This document shows positions 1 to 7,702 of a DNA stretch of 33,095 nucleotides, in pieces. The translations under genes and the position numbers were made by a program. The DNA is from Verrucomicrobiota bacterium. Lineage in GTDB: Bacteria; Verrucomicrobiota; Verrucomicrobiia; Limisphaerales; CAIMTB01. How positions within the stretch are numbered: position 1 is the first letter of the stretch; each line of letters starts with the position of its first letter. Under the pieces are notes generated by a model. That model worked only from the letters and a program-made list of their open reading frames with translations, made no database searches and had not been told where the DNA came from. The stretch covers positions 1-33,095 of the forward strand of contig CAUJJW010000371.1 in assembly GCA_963205105.1 (NCBI GenBank), in the 5' to 3' direction.

Positions 1-380
1 AACAGGATGATGACGGTGCGGGCGAGTTGTTCGCGCGCCAGGAACATGAAGATGATGACGCCCACGGTGAGGACCGTGCAGACCTTGAACAGGGCTAGGG
101 CGGTCTGACGGCGTGTCGAGATGAGTGGGCGATTGTAGAAGCCGTAATGGGAGAGAAGCACCATCGCGGCGGGCACCGTCAGGAGCACGTACACCCCGAA
201 CTGATTGAGGGGCTGGATGTCCCGGGTGCCGCCGAAGAGCTCAAAAAACCGCATCAGCCAGTCGCCAAGAGCCTTGGCATTCGAGCGGAGCACGAAGGCG
301 AGGTAAAACCCCACGGCGAATAGCGCCCCGTCCACTACTTTGTGGATGCGGTTTCGAATGATCCGTTGACGACGAAGCAT
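1..380 (-). CDS. Sugar transferase, N-terminal part (partial)
   Basis: The reading frame starts at an ATG whose complement is 378-380 and stays open to the left window edge, giving about 126 residues of the N-terminus. It opens with a basic stretch and then shows hydrophobic segments near residues 16-31, 65-80 and 100-118. This is the multi-helix N-terminal region typical of polyprenyl-phosphate sugar phosphotransferases that start exopolysaccharide repeat units at the inner membrane. The catalytic bacterial sugar transferase domain would lie outside the window, so the call rests on the membrane pattern and on the neighbours: it follows an exosortase and an EpsI-like gene on the same strand, 55 bp after the latter. 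Such sugar transferases are regular members of exosortase/EPS loci. Another polytopic EPS protein is possible. Confidence 0.6.
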   Translation of the reverse strand, partial: MLRRQRIIRNRIHKVVDGALFAVGFYLAFVLRSNAKALGDWLMRFFELFGGTRDIQPLNQFGVYVLLTVPAAMVLLSHYGFYNRPLISTRRQTALALFKVCTVLTVGVIIFMFLAREQLARTVIIL

Positions 381-435
381 GAGGCTACGACAGGAGCGGG
401 GTACGACGGAAGTTAGGGCGAACCAGCGGGCAAGT

Positions 436-1260
436 TCAACGGTTGGATGGCAATCCGGCCATTTGGTGTGCCGGGGTGTCGGTGTCGGTATTCCCGGGGA
501 ACGGCGGGGCGGCCTGGGAAAGGGCCGGTCCGGCCACGGTTTGAAACTCCGGGACGATCGCCTGGATCAGACGTTCCAGGCGTCGGTAGGTGGCGTCCTC
601 CTGGCCGGGAACACACGCCGCGAGACAGCCGATGTAGGACCAGCGCTGCAGTTCGCCGGTCCGAATGAGGTCCATGGCCATCCAGCGCATCCGCTCGATG
701 TGATCGTTCGAGAGGCGGTTCTCCGACACGAACCAGTACACATAAACCGCCCCGTGGCGTGCCATTTGACCCGTCGCCAGCTTGCCTTCCCGCAGGGCGT
801 CCAGCCGCATGACCGGCAGCGCATAGCGGTGGGGCCGATCAATGATGATCTCGGTGCGTGTGCTGCGGAGGATCTGGAAACCTTGGGACGGAAGGCAGAA
901 CTCGGGCTTGTGAATGCTGGTGCGGTCGGTGCCCATCAGCACACCGGTGACCCGCGACCAAAAACCGTCGGGGGCTGTGTACAGCCTGCAGCCGAAGGTG
1001 GTGTCCCTCGGCAACCAATCGAGCTCTATTTTGCTGACCGGCTGGAGGGTGGACTGGAAGTCCAGCGCCTTTTCGGGGAGGGCAATGCTGTGGGTGGTTG
1101 CCGGTTGTCCGTCCTCACCCGGGAGTGGAACTGCGGCGACCACCAGGCCGGGTTTACCAAGTCGATGCCCCATGCGGGCCCGCTGGTTGAGAAACCAGGC
1201 GGCGCTGGCCATCAGAACGATGCAGCTCGCCGCGACGAGCCATGGCTTGGAACGTGTCAT
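436..1260 (-). CDS. Exosortase-associated EpsI-family protein
   Basis: This is a 274-residue protein with a single N-terminal hydrophobic anchor (about residues 8-24) and the rest predicted outside the cytoplasm. The central part matches the EpsI family associated with exosortases: a region with FGCRLY, then a Cys in PEFCLPSQGF corresponding to the family's conserved CL-x-G-x-G stretch, then a beta-rich portion ending in VYVYWFVSEN. The C-terminal 35 residues are Pro/Gly-rich and poorly conserved-looking. Its ATG overlaps the stop of the exosortase gene by ATGA, so the two are almost certainly cotranslated. In many bacteria EpsI is a separate protein or the C-terminal domain of the exosortase; here it is separate. 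Its exact biochemical role is not established; it is thought to assist EPS export or protein sorting. Confidence 0.85.
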   Translation of the reverse strand: MTRSKPWLVAASCIVLMASAAWFLNQRARMGHRLGKPGLVVAAVPLPGEDGQPATTHSIALPEKALDFQSTLQPVSKIELDWLPRDTTFGCRLYTAPDGFWSRVTGVLMGTDRTSIHKPEFCLPSQGFQILRSTRTEIIIDRPHRYALPVMRLDALREGKLATGQMARHGAVYVYWFVSENRLSNDHIERMRWMAMDLIRTGELQRWSYIGCLAACVPGQEDATYRRLERLIQAIVPEFQTVAGPALSQAAPPFPGNTDTDTPAHQMAGLPSNR

Positions 1261-2279
1261 GAGGGCTCGGGTTGGGGTGCGTTCGGCAGAGTGGGCTGGG
1301 GCTCATCCGGTTTGGCCTTCAGCCAGGAGCCAAGTGCTCCAAGTCCAAGGAAAGCAGGTACATACGGCAAAAGGCTTAGCATGGAATTGTCATGGACCCA
1401 GTTCCCTGCCTTTTGACCGAACGCCTCGGCGGCGATCACGATGAGCACGAGTCGCAGCGTGTTGCCGGCGACCGAGAGCGGCAAAGCCGAGAGAATCATC
1501 ACGACCTTTTTCCAGGCGCGATCCCGGTCGAGGGCGATGAAGGCATAGATCGACGCCAGCGCGAGGGTGGCGGTCAGGCTTCTCAGGCCACCGCAAGCCG
1601 CAGCGACCTCATACTGAAAGGTTCCCTGGGCATCAAAGATCTGGTTGCCCTGCTGAATGAGCGCGACGCCCAGAATGTAACGGCTGACCCAGGCGGTGGC
1701 TGTGGTGGCCACCATTCGAAGCGGCACCGTGATGGTGTCCGCCAGGGTTCCGAGGGGAACGCAAAAGGCGAACAGGAAGCAGGGGAAAAACGTCGCTTTG
1801 AGGAACCGTGTGCCCCAGATGCACCCCAACAGCCCATAAACGCCCAAATAAAACGCCACCACGCTGAGCCGGGTTTGTTGGACCAGGAAGCCCACCACAT
1901 GGAGGGCCAGCGCCACGGCGATGATCACCGTGCCGACGAAAGAAGGTTTCTTCGCGATTTCGACCAATTCGTCCCGCTTCCACCAACACAGCCCGAGCAC
2001 GATGAACGGGATAAACCTCCCCAATTCGTCGTCCTGGGAATTGGCGTACGAGTAGTTCAGCCAGCCAAACAGCGACGTGGTGTCCACGTATCCGAAGGTG
2101 GCGTTGCCGTAGAAGTGGAACAGCAGGCACCACGCTCCGAGCAGGATCAGAAGGACGCTTTTTCCTGGAAGCGCGCGCCCGACAGCCGCCAGTTCTTCCG
2201 CGGGACCCGGCGGAAGGTCGGACTGACTGGCCGTTGCGGGCGATACGTACGTCATCTCGAATGCAATGAAGTCAGACAT
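1257..2279 (-). CDS. Exosortase (archaeosortase/exosortase family transpeptidase)
   Basis: This polytopic inner-membrane protein has about eight hydrophobic segments. Exosortases are cysteine transpeptidase-like enzymes that cleave proteins at a C-terminal PEP-CTERM or VPDSG-CTERM signal. Counting from the ATG at 2279 (340 residues), the proposed catalytic triad is visible: Cys229 in EVAAACGGLRS, Arg276 in GNTLRLV, and His296 in WVHDNSM. A further family feature is PLGTLADTITVPLR before the Cys. An upstream in-frame TTG at 2300 would add seven residues; I prefer the ATG. The gene heads a leftward operon with the EpsI-like gene (ATGA overlap) and a sugar transferase. A protein with a PDSG-type sorting signal is encoded about 2.4 kb away (4676-5248) and is a natural candidate substrate. 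I cannot assign the exosortase subtype from sequence alone. Confidence 0.93.
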   Translation of the reverse strand: MSDFIAFEMTYVSPATASQSDLPPGPAEELAAVGRALPGKSVLLILLGAWCLLFHFYGNATFGYVDTTSLFGWLNYSYANSQDDELGRFIPFIVLGLCWWKRDELVEIAKKPSFVGTVIIAVALALHVVGFLVQQTRLSVVAFYLGVYGLLGCIWGTRFLKATFFPCFLFAFCVPLGTLADTITVPLRMVATTATAWVSRYILGVALIQQGNQIFDAQGTFQYEVAAACGGLRSLTATLALASIYAFIALDRDRAWKKVVMILSALPLSVAGNTLRLVLIVIAAEAFGQKAGNWVHDNSMLSLLPYVPAFLGLGALGSWLKAKPDEPQPTLPNAPQPEPS

Positions 2280-2338
2280 TTGCAGCTGCTTGAAGTTCAA
2301 TCAAGGCCCGGGATGGGAGGTTTTCGACATGTTGCATG

Positions 2339-2355
2339 CCCAAGCCGCGCTTGGG
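2339..2355. promoter_or_regulatory. Short perfect hairpin in the divergent exosortase/rimO spacer
   Basis: CCCAAGC and GCTTGGG form a perfect 7-bp stem with a 3-nt loop, 34 bp before the rimO GTG and between two divergently transcribed genes. A second small palindrome (TTGAAGTTCAA, 2290-2300) sits next to the exosortase start. Either could be an operator or a 5' leader structure. There is no T-tract, so a terminator is less likely. No convincing -35/-10 pair was found. Confidence 0.3.
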
Positions 2356-2388
2356 ATTTGCCGGAAGGCCGTCTAGGATGACCCGCCT

Positions 2389-4224
2389 GTGACCGGCCCA
2401 TCCGTTCCCTCCCATCATGCCGCCAACCGCCCGCGCCGGGTTGGACTCATCTCCCTGGGCTGCGCGAAGAACCTGGTGGACGCGGAAATCATGCTCGGCG
2501 CCCTGTTGAAGGACGGCGTCGAGATCGTCAACGACCCCACCCAGGCCGACGCCCTGATCGTCAACACCTGCTCATTCATCGATGCCGCCCAGGAGGAGAG
2601 TGTCGATACGATCCTGGAATCGACGGAGTTGCGCGAACAACGGCGACCGGACCAGGCGGTGATTGTCTCCGGGTGTCTGCCCCAGCGTTTTCGCGAGGAT
2701 CTGCCCAAACTCATGCCCGAAGTCGACGCCTTCATGGGCATCGATCAGGTCGAACAGGTGGGTAGGATCGTGGATCAGGCGATCGCCGGGCGTGCCGCCA
2801 AACAATCCGTCCCCCCGGACCTGAAACGTACTCCCAAGGGGGCAGTTGCCCAGCGTCTTGCCGAGATCGACAAGTCCCGTCCCGCCGATTCAGGCGCACC
2901 CTCCCCGGCCCACGATGAGGAAGTTCTGCGGGGCACTGCCAAGTTTGGGCGCACCCGCACCACGGTCGCAGCGGCTTCCCGGGCTGCGGATTCAAAAACG
3001 GCGGCTTCCAGCGGTGGTGCATCCATCGAAGTTCACGTGCGCCCCCAGTATGTGCCGCATTGGGACACGCCGAGATTCCGGCTGACCCCGGGCCACTTTG
3101 CCTACGTGAAGATCGCGGAAGGCTGCAATCACCCGTGCAGTTTCTGCATCATCCCGCGCATGCGCGGCTCGCACCGAAGTCGTCCGCAGTCGGACATCGT
3201 CGAGGAGGCGAGGCGGTTGATCGCGGACGGCGTCAAGGAGTTGAACCTGATTTCACAGGATTCCACCTATTACGGTCTCGATTTGCGGCCCAACGCGAGC
3301 CGGGCGATTGCTTCCCCGGATCGGTTTCGGGCGGCGACCCGTGCCTTGTCCGCCGACGCGACCACCCTGTGCAGTCTGCTCCGCGAGTTGAATGCGTTGC
3401 CGGGCGATTTCTGGATCCGGCTGCTGTACACGCATCCGGCGCACTGGACCGATGAACTGATCACGACAATCGCCGCGTGTCCGAAAGTGGCCCGGTACGT
3501 CGACATGCCGCTGCAGCATATCCACGACGACATGCTGGCGCGGATGCGGCGTGAGACGGATGGCCAGTACATCCGCGACCTGATCGGTCGGATCCGGGCG
3601 GGCATCCCGGGCATTGCCATCCGGACCACCTTCATCGTGGGGTTTCCCGGAGAAACGGCGGCCCATTTCCAGACCCTGCTCGATTTCATCGCCGAGACGA
3701 AATTCGAACGGCTGGGGGTGTTCGCCTACTCGCAGGAACAGGGGACGATCGCCGGGCGCATGGAAAAGCAGGTGCCGCCATCCATGCGCGCCAAGCGCCG
3801 GGAACGTGCGATGGCCGCCCAACACACGGTGGCGGAGGGGGTGTCGTCCGCGTTCGTCGGACGTACGCTCCGCGTGCTGGTGGAAGGGTCCGCGCGCGAT
3901 GAGCAACTCCGGCAGGCGAACGTGTTTTCCTGGGAACACGGTCTGATCCGCGAGGATGACGCCGCCGTGGAGCCTGAAAAAGCCGGTCATTACTCGGTGG
4001 CGCGCGGTGAATCCGATGCCCCGGACATTGATGGTCGTGTGTATGTGAAGGGTCGGCTTCCGGCGGGCACCTTCGTGGAAGTTCGGGTTGTGGGGCATAC
4101 CGCCTATGACCTGATCGCGGAGCCGGTGTCGAAGCCCCGGGCGAAGGCACGCGCACGGACGGCCGATCGGAAACCGACGGGTGGGGCCAAACGAAAGGGC
4201 AAGCGCCCGGGTCGCTTGGCTTAA
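2389..4224 (+). CDS. rimO: Ribosomal protein S12 methylthiotransferase RimO
   Basis: RimO is a radical-SAM enzyme that methylthiolates an aspartate of ribosomal protein S12 (Asp89 in E. coli). The N-terminal UPF0004 domain is clear, with cluster cysteines Cys25 (SLGCAKN), Cys61 (NTCSFI) and Cys96 (SGCLPQR). The radical-SAM motif is Cys246-x3-Cys250-x2-Cys253 (CNHPCSFC), followed by RMRGSHRSR and PLQHIHD. A TRAM-like domain is near residue 450 onward. At 611 residues the protein is much longer than the usual 430-450. The excess is a linker of roughly 75 extra residues between UPF0004 and radical SAM (about 140-220), a smaller insertion after STYYG (about 299-326), and a basic C-terminal tail (from about 583). 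The start is a GTG with AGGA about 10 nt upstream; the conserved domain begins at residue 17. The gene is divergent from the exosortase and is followed by tRNA-Phe. Confidence 0.95.
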   Translation: MTGPSVPSHHAANRPRRVGLISLGCAKNLVDAEIMLGALLKDGVEIVNDPTQADALIVNTCSFIDAAQEESVDTILESTELREQRRPDQAVIVSGCLPQRFREDLPKLMPEVDAFMGIDQVEQVGRIVDQAIAGRAAKQSVPPDLKRTPKGAVAQRLAEIDKSRPADSGAPSPAHDEEVLRGTAKFGRTRTTVAAASRAADSKTAASSGGASIEVHVRPQYVPHWDTPRFRLTPGHFAYVKIAEGCNHPCSFCIIPRMRGSHRSRPQSDIVEEARRLIADGVKELNLISQDSTYYGLDLRPNASRAIASPDRFRAATRALSADATTLCSLLRELNALPGDFWIRLLYTHPAHWTDELITTIAACPKVARYVDMPLQHIHDDMLARMRRETDGQYIRDLIGRIRAGIPGIAIRTTFIVGFPGETAAHFQTLLDFIAETKFERLGVFAYSQEQGTIAGRMEKQVPPSMRAKRRERAMAAQHTVAEGVSSAFVGRTLRVLVEGSARDEQLRQANVFSWEHGLIREDDAAVEPEKAGHYSVARGESDAPDIDGRVYVKGRLPAGTFVEVRVVGHTAYDLIAEPVSKPRAKARARTADRKPTGGAKRKGKRPGRLA

Positions 4225-4298
4225 GCCCGGGGTTGTCGCAGGGCGCCGGTTGAGGGCACGGGAGACTGTTGAGGTCGAGAGCGACCAAGAATTCGACC

Positions 4299-4327
4299 TT
4301 GCAGCGGCCGGAGGGATTGGCATTCTT
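4299..4327 (+). promoter_or_regulatory. Possible promoter of the tRNA-Phe gene
   Basis: TTGCAG (4299-4304) and ATTCTT (4322-4327) are separated by 17 bp and would place transcription start a few bases before the tRNA at 4343. The -10 match is poor, so this is tentative; readthrough from rimO is the alternative. Confidence 0.25.
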
Positions 4328-4342
4328 TGCGCCCCTTCGGTT

Positions 4343-4418
<76 letters not shown>

Positions 4419-4514
4419 TCTTTGATCCGCTTCCGCGTCCACGCTCTGCTGTTAGGGCAGGCCAGGGGACATCCAAACATCGATTGCCAGCTCCCCGGGT
4501 CTTGGTGGCGCAGG

Positions 4515-4568
4515 CGAAGTGCCGGATGGCTGGAGTGCCGGTCTGGCAGGTTTGAATCCGGTGCCGAC
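4515..4568 (+). other. tRNA-like fragment (possible tRNA-Ser relic)
   Basis: A stretch about 100 bp after tRNA-Phe resembles the 5' half of a bacterial tRNA-Ser (GTGCCGGATGGCTGG..GCCGGTCT, D-arm region into the anticodon stem). It is followed directly by a T-arm-like GGTTTGAATCC. The acceptor stem, anticodon loop and long variable arm are missing, and the T-stem has a mismatch, so it cannot be a working tRNA. Chance similarity cannot be excluded by eye. Confidence 0.3.
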
Positions 4569-4675
4569 CCCGATGACGGCGACACCTTGGCGGCCAACGG
4601 TACCAAACACTTCCCCTGCCGGAGGACGACTCTCAGCAACGTCCACGGCTGTCCCGACCATCCCGGACAGTCCGG

Positions 4676-5248
4676 TCAATCGGGAACACCAGCGTCACCC
4701 CGAGGTTGCTTCGCCCTCAACTCTCGCCCATGGAACACCACGAGTGCGGCGGAGGCCACCAGGAGTTCAAGGGCCGAGGCCCCCGAATCCGGGCAACGAA
4801 TAGGACCGAACGCAAGTGTCCCCGAAGCTGTCTGGGGCCCCATCCCAAACTCATCGATGAGAGAGAACGTTGTCCCCGAGAAGTAGTAGTCCGAGAAATC
4901 CGTCATGAGTCCGAAGGAGAAGCTTGTCGCCTGGCCGCCAATCACGATGAGTTCAGCATCGGAGACCATACGGCCTTCTTCGCCCCAAGGCCGATCCCAC
5001 GGAAAGTTCCAGAGCATGTACCCCTTCAGATTCCCGTTGCCATCGCTTCGAAAGGTCCCATCCACGGACTCTGAAGAGTAGGAATACCGGCCCATCAGCG
5101 TATCGCCGACTTCGTACATGAGACCGCCGCTGGCCTCGGTGATGGTCGCTGCGATCTCGCCACAATAGCGATGCACCGGAAGGCCCCACGTCGTGAGGCA
5201 GGGTAACGCGAAAAGGATGCCGAAGAGACACGGGCTCGCTTTATTCAT
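4676..5248 (-). CDS. Exported protein with PDSG-type C-terminal sorting signal
   Basis: A protein of 190 residues read from the ATG at 5248; a longer in-frame ATG at 5401 would only add an unconvincing basic leader in front of the signal peptide. Residues 1-22 form a signal peptide (MNKAS, then a hydrophobic core ending near TTWG). The mature part is rich in Gly, Ser, Phe and Tyr with no catalytic motif that I recognise. Near the C-terminus, RCPDSG is followed by a hydrophobic segment (ALELLVASAALVVF) and basic residues (HGRELRAK). This is the tripartite layout of VPDSG-CTERM signals known from Verrucomicrobia, although the leading Val is Cys here and the tail after the arginines is longer than usual. 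It is therefore a likely substrate of the exosortase encoded at 1257-2279. The function of the mature protein is unknown. Confidence 0.8.
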   Translation of the reverse strand: MNKASPCLFGILFALPCLTTWGLPVHRYCGEIAATITEASGGLMYEVGDTLMGRYSYSSESVDGTFRSDGNGNLKGYMLWNFPWDRPWGEEGRMVSDAELIVIGGQATSFSFGLMTDFSDYYFSGTTFSLIDEFGMGPQTASGTLAFGPIRCPDSGASALELLVASAALVVFHGRELRAKQPRGDAGVPD

Positions 5249-5595
5249 AGGAGTTCTACGCCTTTCTTCCCCAACACCCGGGAGTGTCGAAGCGACCTCC
5301 GGAGGGTGCTTTCTCCTCGCTGTCAACTCGGCGATCAACGGAGTGACGCACGATCGACATGTCTGTTTTCGCATAGTCCACTGAGCCGCCTTTGTCTCCA
5401 CGGAACTTGCGGGATATTCACCACCGATTGGTGTTCTTTCTCACTCGCGGGAACTGCTTCTAAAGTTGGGGGTCCGGTCCGAGGAGGGCCTTGGGGATCA
5501 CGGGAATTTTGCAGGGATCGCCCTTTGTACGAAGGACCTGACACCTTCGGCAGCTCGGTACGGTTTGACCTGCCTGGCTTATCCAGGTTAGTCGG
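5249..5595. other. Intergenic stretch without a recognised gene
   Basis: About 350 bp between the start of the PDSG-signal gene and the end of the small Cys-rich gene, both leftward. It should hold the promoter of the former, but I found no convincing -35/-10 or -24/-12 pair. A weak hairpin (CCTGG at 5573-5577, CCAGG at 5583-5587, 5-nt loop) lies just downstream of the small gene's stop and may end its transcript. Open frames here have no recognisable domain. Confidence 0.5.
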
Positions 5596-5793
5596 TCACG
5601 ACACCGGCTCGTGGCTTTTGCGCCCATACACCCGCTCATAGGCGCGGCAAAACGGGCAGAACCGCGCCTCGACACGCCGCACCATCCAGGAGGCCAAGCC
5701 CGTCGGGCGCTGTCGGGCCCGGCGACACACGGGGCATTTACGGCACACCTCCGCCAAGCGGCGGTCGAGGGGAGTAGGGGCTGGGTGGTTCAT
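5596..5793 (-). CDS. Small double-CxxC protein (65 aa), function unknown
   Basis: A longer open frame extends upstream, but the recognisable part begins at the ATG at 5793 (MNHPAP). The 65-residue product carries two CxxC knuckles, CPVC (residues 20-23) and CPFC (46-49), separated by about 22 residues, plus an extra Cys17. It is strongly basic (RRAR, MVRRVEAR) and ends in YERVYGRKSHEP. The spacing fits a compact zinc ribbon, so nucleic-acid or protein binding is possible, but this is inference. I have an impression that similar short proteins occur in other Verrucomicrobiota, which I cannot verify here. It is leftward and divergent from the DUF2202 gene. Confidence 0.6.
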   Translation of the reverse strand: MNHPAPTPLDRRLAEVCRKCPVCRRARQRPTGLASWMVRRVEARFCPFCRAYERVYGRKSHEPVS

Positions 5794-6057
5794 GGTGCGG
5801 GTTGTGCCGGAAATCGCCGTCGTGCCGCGACTTTCCGGCCCTCTGAGTAGCAGCTTCGAACGCGTTCCGTGGCCCGGCAAGAATCCTGGGACCAGCGCCG
5901 ACGCGCCGGGCGTGTCCGAACCCGTGGAACATGAACAAACTGTCATGTGCTCCTGCGGGTGGCGTTCACCTTCCCGGGTTCTGATGGGATCCAAGGACGA
6001 CGACCAACGTCCGCTACCAACGAAGAAACCACTCCAAATCCTCAACCCTCAGAATCC

Positions 6058-6849
6058 ATGAGAACTGAAATCCAATCCCCGACCCTGCTGCTCACCGCGT
6101 GTTTGCTGTCCTTCGCGACCCTGGTTCCCGCCGAGGCCCTGACGCCGGTGGAGACGACGAGCGTGTTGTACATGAAGCAGGAGGAGAAGATGGCTCGCGA
6201 CGTGTACCAGGCGCTGGCCGCCCGCTGGGAGCACGTCACCTTCCGCAACATCGCGGTCTCCGAGCAGCGTCACATGGACGCGATCGACCGTCTGATCACG
6301 CAGTATGGCCTGACCGACAGCACGCCGGCCGAGCCGGGGCGGTTCTCGATCCCGGAACTGCAGCAACTGCACGACGACCTCGTGGCCCGGGGAGCCGCCT
6401 CCCAGGAGGAAGCGCTGCGTGTCGGGGTGCTGATTGAGGAAACCGACATCGCGGACCTGAAGGAAGCCTTGGGCGTGGTGACGGAACCCATGCTGCAACG
6501 GGTGTTCGGCAACCTGCTTCGTGGTTCGGGACATCACCTGCAGGCGTTTCAGGTCGCCCTGGGCACGGCTGACGGAACCGCCGGGGCATTGACGTGCGGG
6601 ACGAAGTGCGGTGCTGGAGGCGATTGCGTGGCTCCCAACGGGAATGGTGGTCAGGGGAACGCCCAAGGCAAAGGCAAGGGAAAGGGCAAAGGAAACGGCA
6701 ATGGCAAGGGCAACGGCGCCCGTGGTGGTCAGGGAATGTGTCTCCAAGAAGGCAGCTGTCCGACCGGCCAGAACCGTGGAGACTGCACCACGATGGCGAA
6801 CCCCAACCCGCAGAGCACCCCGGCGCCGACACGGCGCGGACAACGATGA
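6058..6849 (+). CDS. Secreted DUF2202 ferritin-like protein with Gly/Lys-rich tail
   Basis: A protein of 263 residues from the ATG at 6058. A signal peptide (residues 1-26, ending PAEA) precedes a DUF2202 domain (about 30-168), a four-helix ferritin-like fold. Candidate di-iron ligands are visible in the usual order: Glu42/Glu43 in KQEEKMARDVY, Glu69 and His72 in SEQRHM, Glu127/Glu128 in VLIEETDI, and His159/His160 in GSGHHLQAF. After the domain comes a low-complexity tail with six cysteines (180-243) flanking a GKGKGKGKGNGNGKGNG run, then a Pro/Thr-rich end. DUF2202 proteins are poorly characterised; oxygen or metal handling outside the cytoplasm is a reasonable guess. A perfect hairpin lies downstream, separating it from the two-component genes. 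Confidence 0.88.
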   Translation: MRTEIQSPTLLLTACLLSFATLVPAEALTPVETTSVLYMKQEEKMARDVYQALAARWEHVTFRNIAVSEQRHMDAIDRLITQYGLTDSTPAEPGRFSIPELQQLHDDLVARGAASQEEALRVGVLIEETDIADLKEALGVVTEPMLQRVFGNLLRGSGHHLQAFQVALGTADGTAGALTCGTKCGAGGDCVAPNGNGGQGNAQGKGKGKGKGNGNGKGNGARGGQGMCLQEGSCPTGQNRGDCTTMANPNPQSTPAPTRRGQR

Positions 6850-6873
6850 TCCTTGAGGTTGGTGTATCGGAAG

Positions 6874-6911
6874 AACGCGGCCGACCGAGGATAGCAAAGG
6901 TCGGCCGCGTT
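6874..6911 (+). terminator. Perfect 13-bp inverted repeat after the DUF2202 gene
   Basis: AACGCGGCCGACC (6874-6886) and its exact reverse complement (6899-6911) flank a 12-nt loop, starting 25 bp after the DUF2202 stop. A stem this long and GC-rich suits a transcription terminator, though only a GTTG follows rather than a T-run. It also lies about 106 bp upstream of the response regulator and could instead be a regulatory element for that operon. Confidence 0.55.
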
Positions 6912-7017
6912 GTTGGGCAGCTTCGCCAAAAATGACTCGCTTCGGGCTCGGGTTGGGTTGGAGATCAGGTTTCCCGACCCCCGGCCGTTGCCACGTGGCT
7001 TTCGCCAACGGAGTGTC

Positions 7018-7695
7018 ATGAAGGTGCTTGTCGTCGAAGACGAACGGAAGATCGCCTCCCTGATCCGCAAGGATCTGGAGGCGCGAGGCTTTGTGGTGGA
7101 CCTGTCCCACCATGGGGACGAGGGCTATCTCTATGCCACCACCCGGCCCTATGACGTCGTGGTGCTCGACATCATGCTGCCCGGTCGCGACGGCCTGAGC
7201 ATTCTGCGCAATCTCAGGGAGCGAGGCATGGACGTGCCTGTGCTTCTTCTGACGGCGAGGAGCGAACTCAACGAACGGCTGGAAGGCCTGAACCTGGGTG
7301 CCGACGACTACCTGACCAAGCCGTTTTACGTGGAGGAACTCAGCGCCCGAATTCAGGCTCTGGGGCGTCGGGGGAGCGGCAGCCCGCGGAGCCTGCTGAA
7401 GGTGGCTGATCTTTCGTTGAATCTCCTGACCCGCGAGGTGCTGAGGGGCGACACCCGGATCGAACTGACCAACCGCGAGTTCGTCCTGCTCGAAAGCCTG
7501 ATGCGATCGCCGGGCAGGGTGTTCACCCGGGCCCAGATCCTGGATCAAGTGTGGAGCAGCGACTTCGACCCGGGCTCGAACCTGGTGGACGTGTACGTCC
7601 AGCGATTGCGCAAGAAGGTCGACGGGGACTCCGCCGATCGGTTGATCGAAACGGTTCGCGGGGTGGGCTACCGTGTCCGGGGCCCCGGCGGATGA
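7018..7695 (+). CDS. OmpR-family response regulator
   Basis: A DNA-binding response regulator of 225 residues. The receiver domain (1-115) has the acidic pair Glu7/Asp8, phosphoacceptor Asp51 (VVLDIMLPG), Thr79 and Lys101 (LTKPF). The C-terminal winged helix (about 130-222) shows LTNREFVLLESLMRSPG, the recognition-helix segment SNLVDVYVQRLRKKV, and the closing ETVRGVGYRVR. The sequence style is closest to the CusR/CzcR/QseB branch, but the signal cannot be read from it. The ATG at 7018 begins directly with the receiver strand MKVLVVEDE. The histidine kinase starts 7 bp after the stop, so the two form a cognate pair in one transcript. Confidence 0.96.
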   Translation: MKVLVVEDERKIASLIRKDLEARGFVVDLSHHGDEGYLYATTRPYDVVVLDIMLPGRDGLSILRNLRERGMDVPVLLLTARSELNERLEGLNLGADDYLTKPFYVEELSARIQALGRRGSGSPRSLLKVADLSLNLLTREVLRGDTRIELTNREFVLLESLMRSPGRVFTRAQILDQVWSSDFDPGSNLVDVYVQRLRKKVDGDSADRLIETVRGVGYRVRGPGG

Positions 7696-7702
7696 TGCGC
7701 CC

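Noticed and set aside
436..1416. Long open frame on the + strand (from 379) opposite the EpsI-like gene.
   Set aside because: There is no recognisable domain, and the opposite strand holds a clear EpsI-family gene in an operon; high GC keeps antisense frames open.
2378..2392. Four-codon mini-ORF (ATG ACC CGC CTG TGA) overlapping the rimO GTG, as a possible leader peptide.
   Set aside because: It is too short to support. Its AGGA is well placed as the Shine-Dalgarno for the GTG itself, so coincidence is more likely.
4652..4685. Two nested inverted repeats (TCCCGA..TCGGGA and CCGGA-CAG-TCCGG) as a bidirectional terminator.
   Set aside because: Stems are short, there is no T-run, and they overlap the last codons of the PDSG-signal gene.
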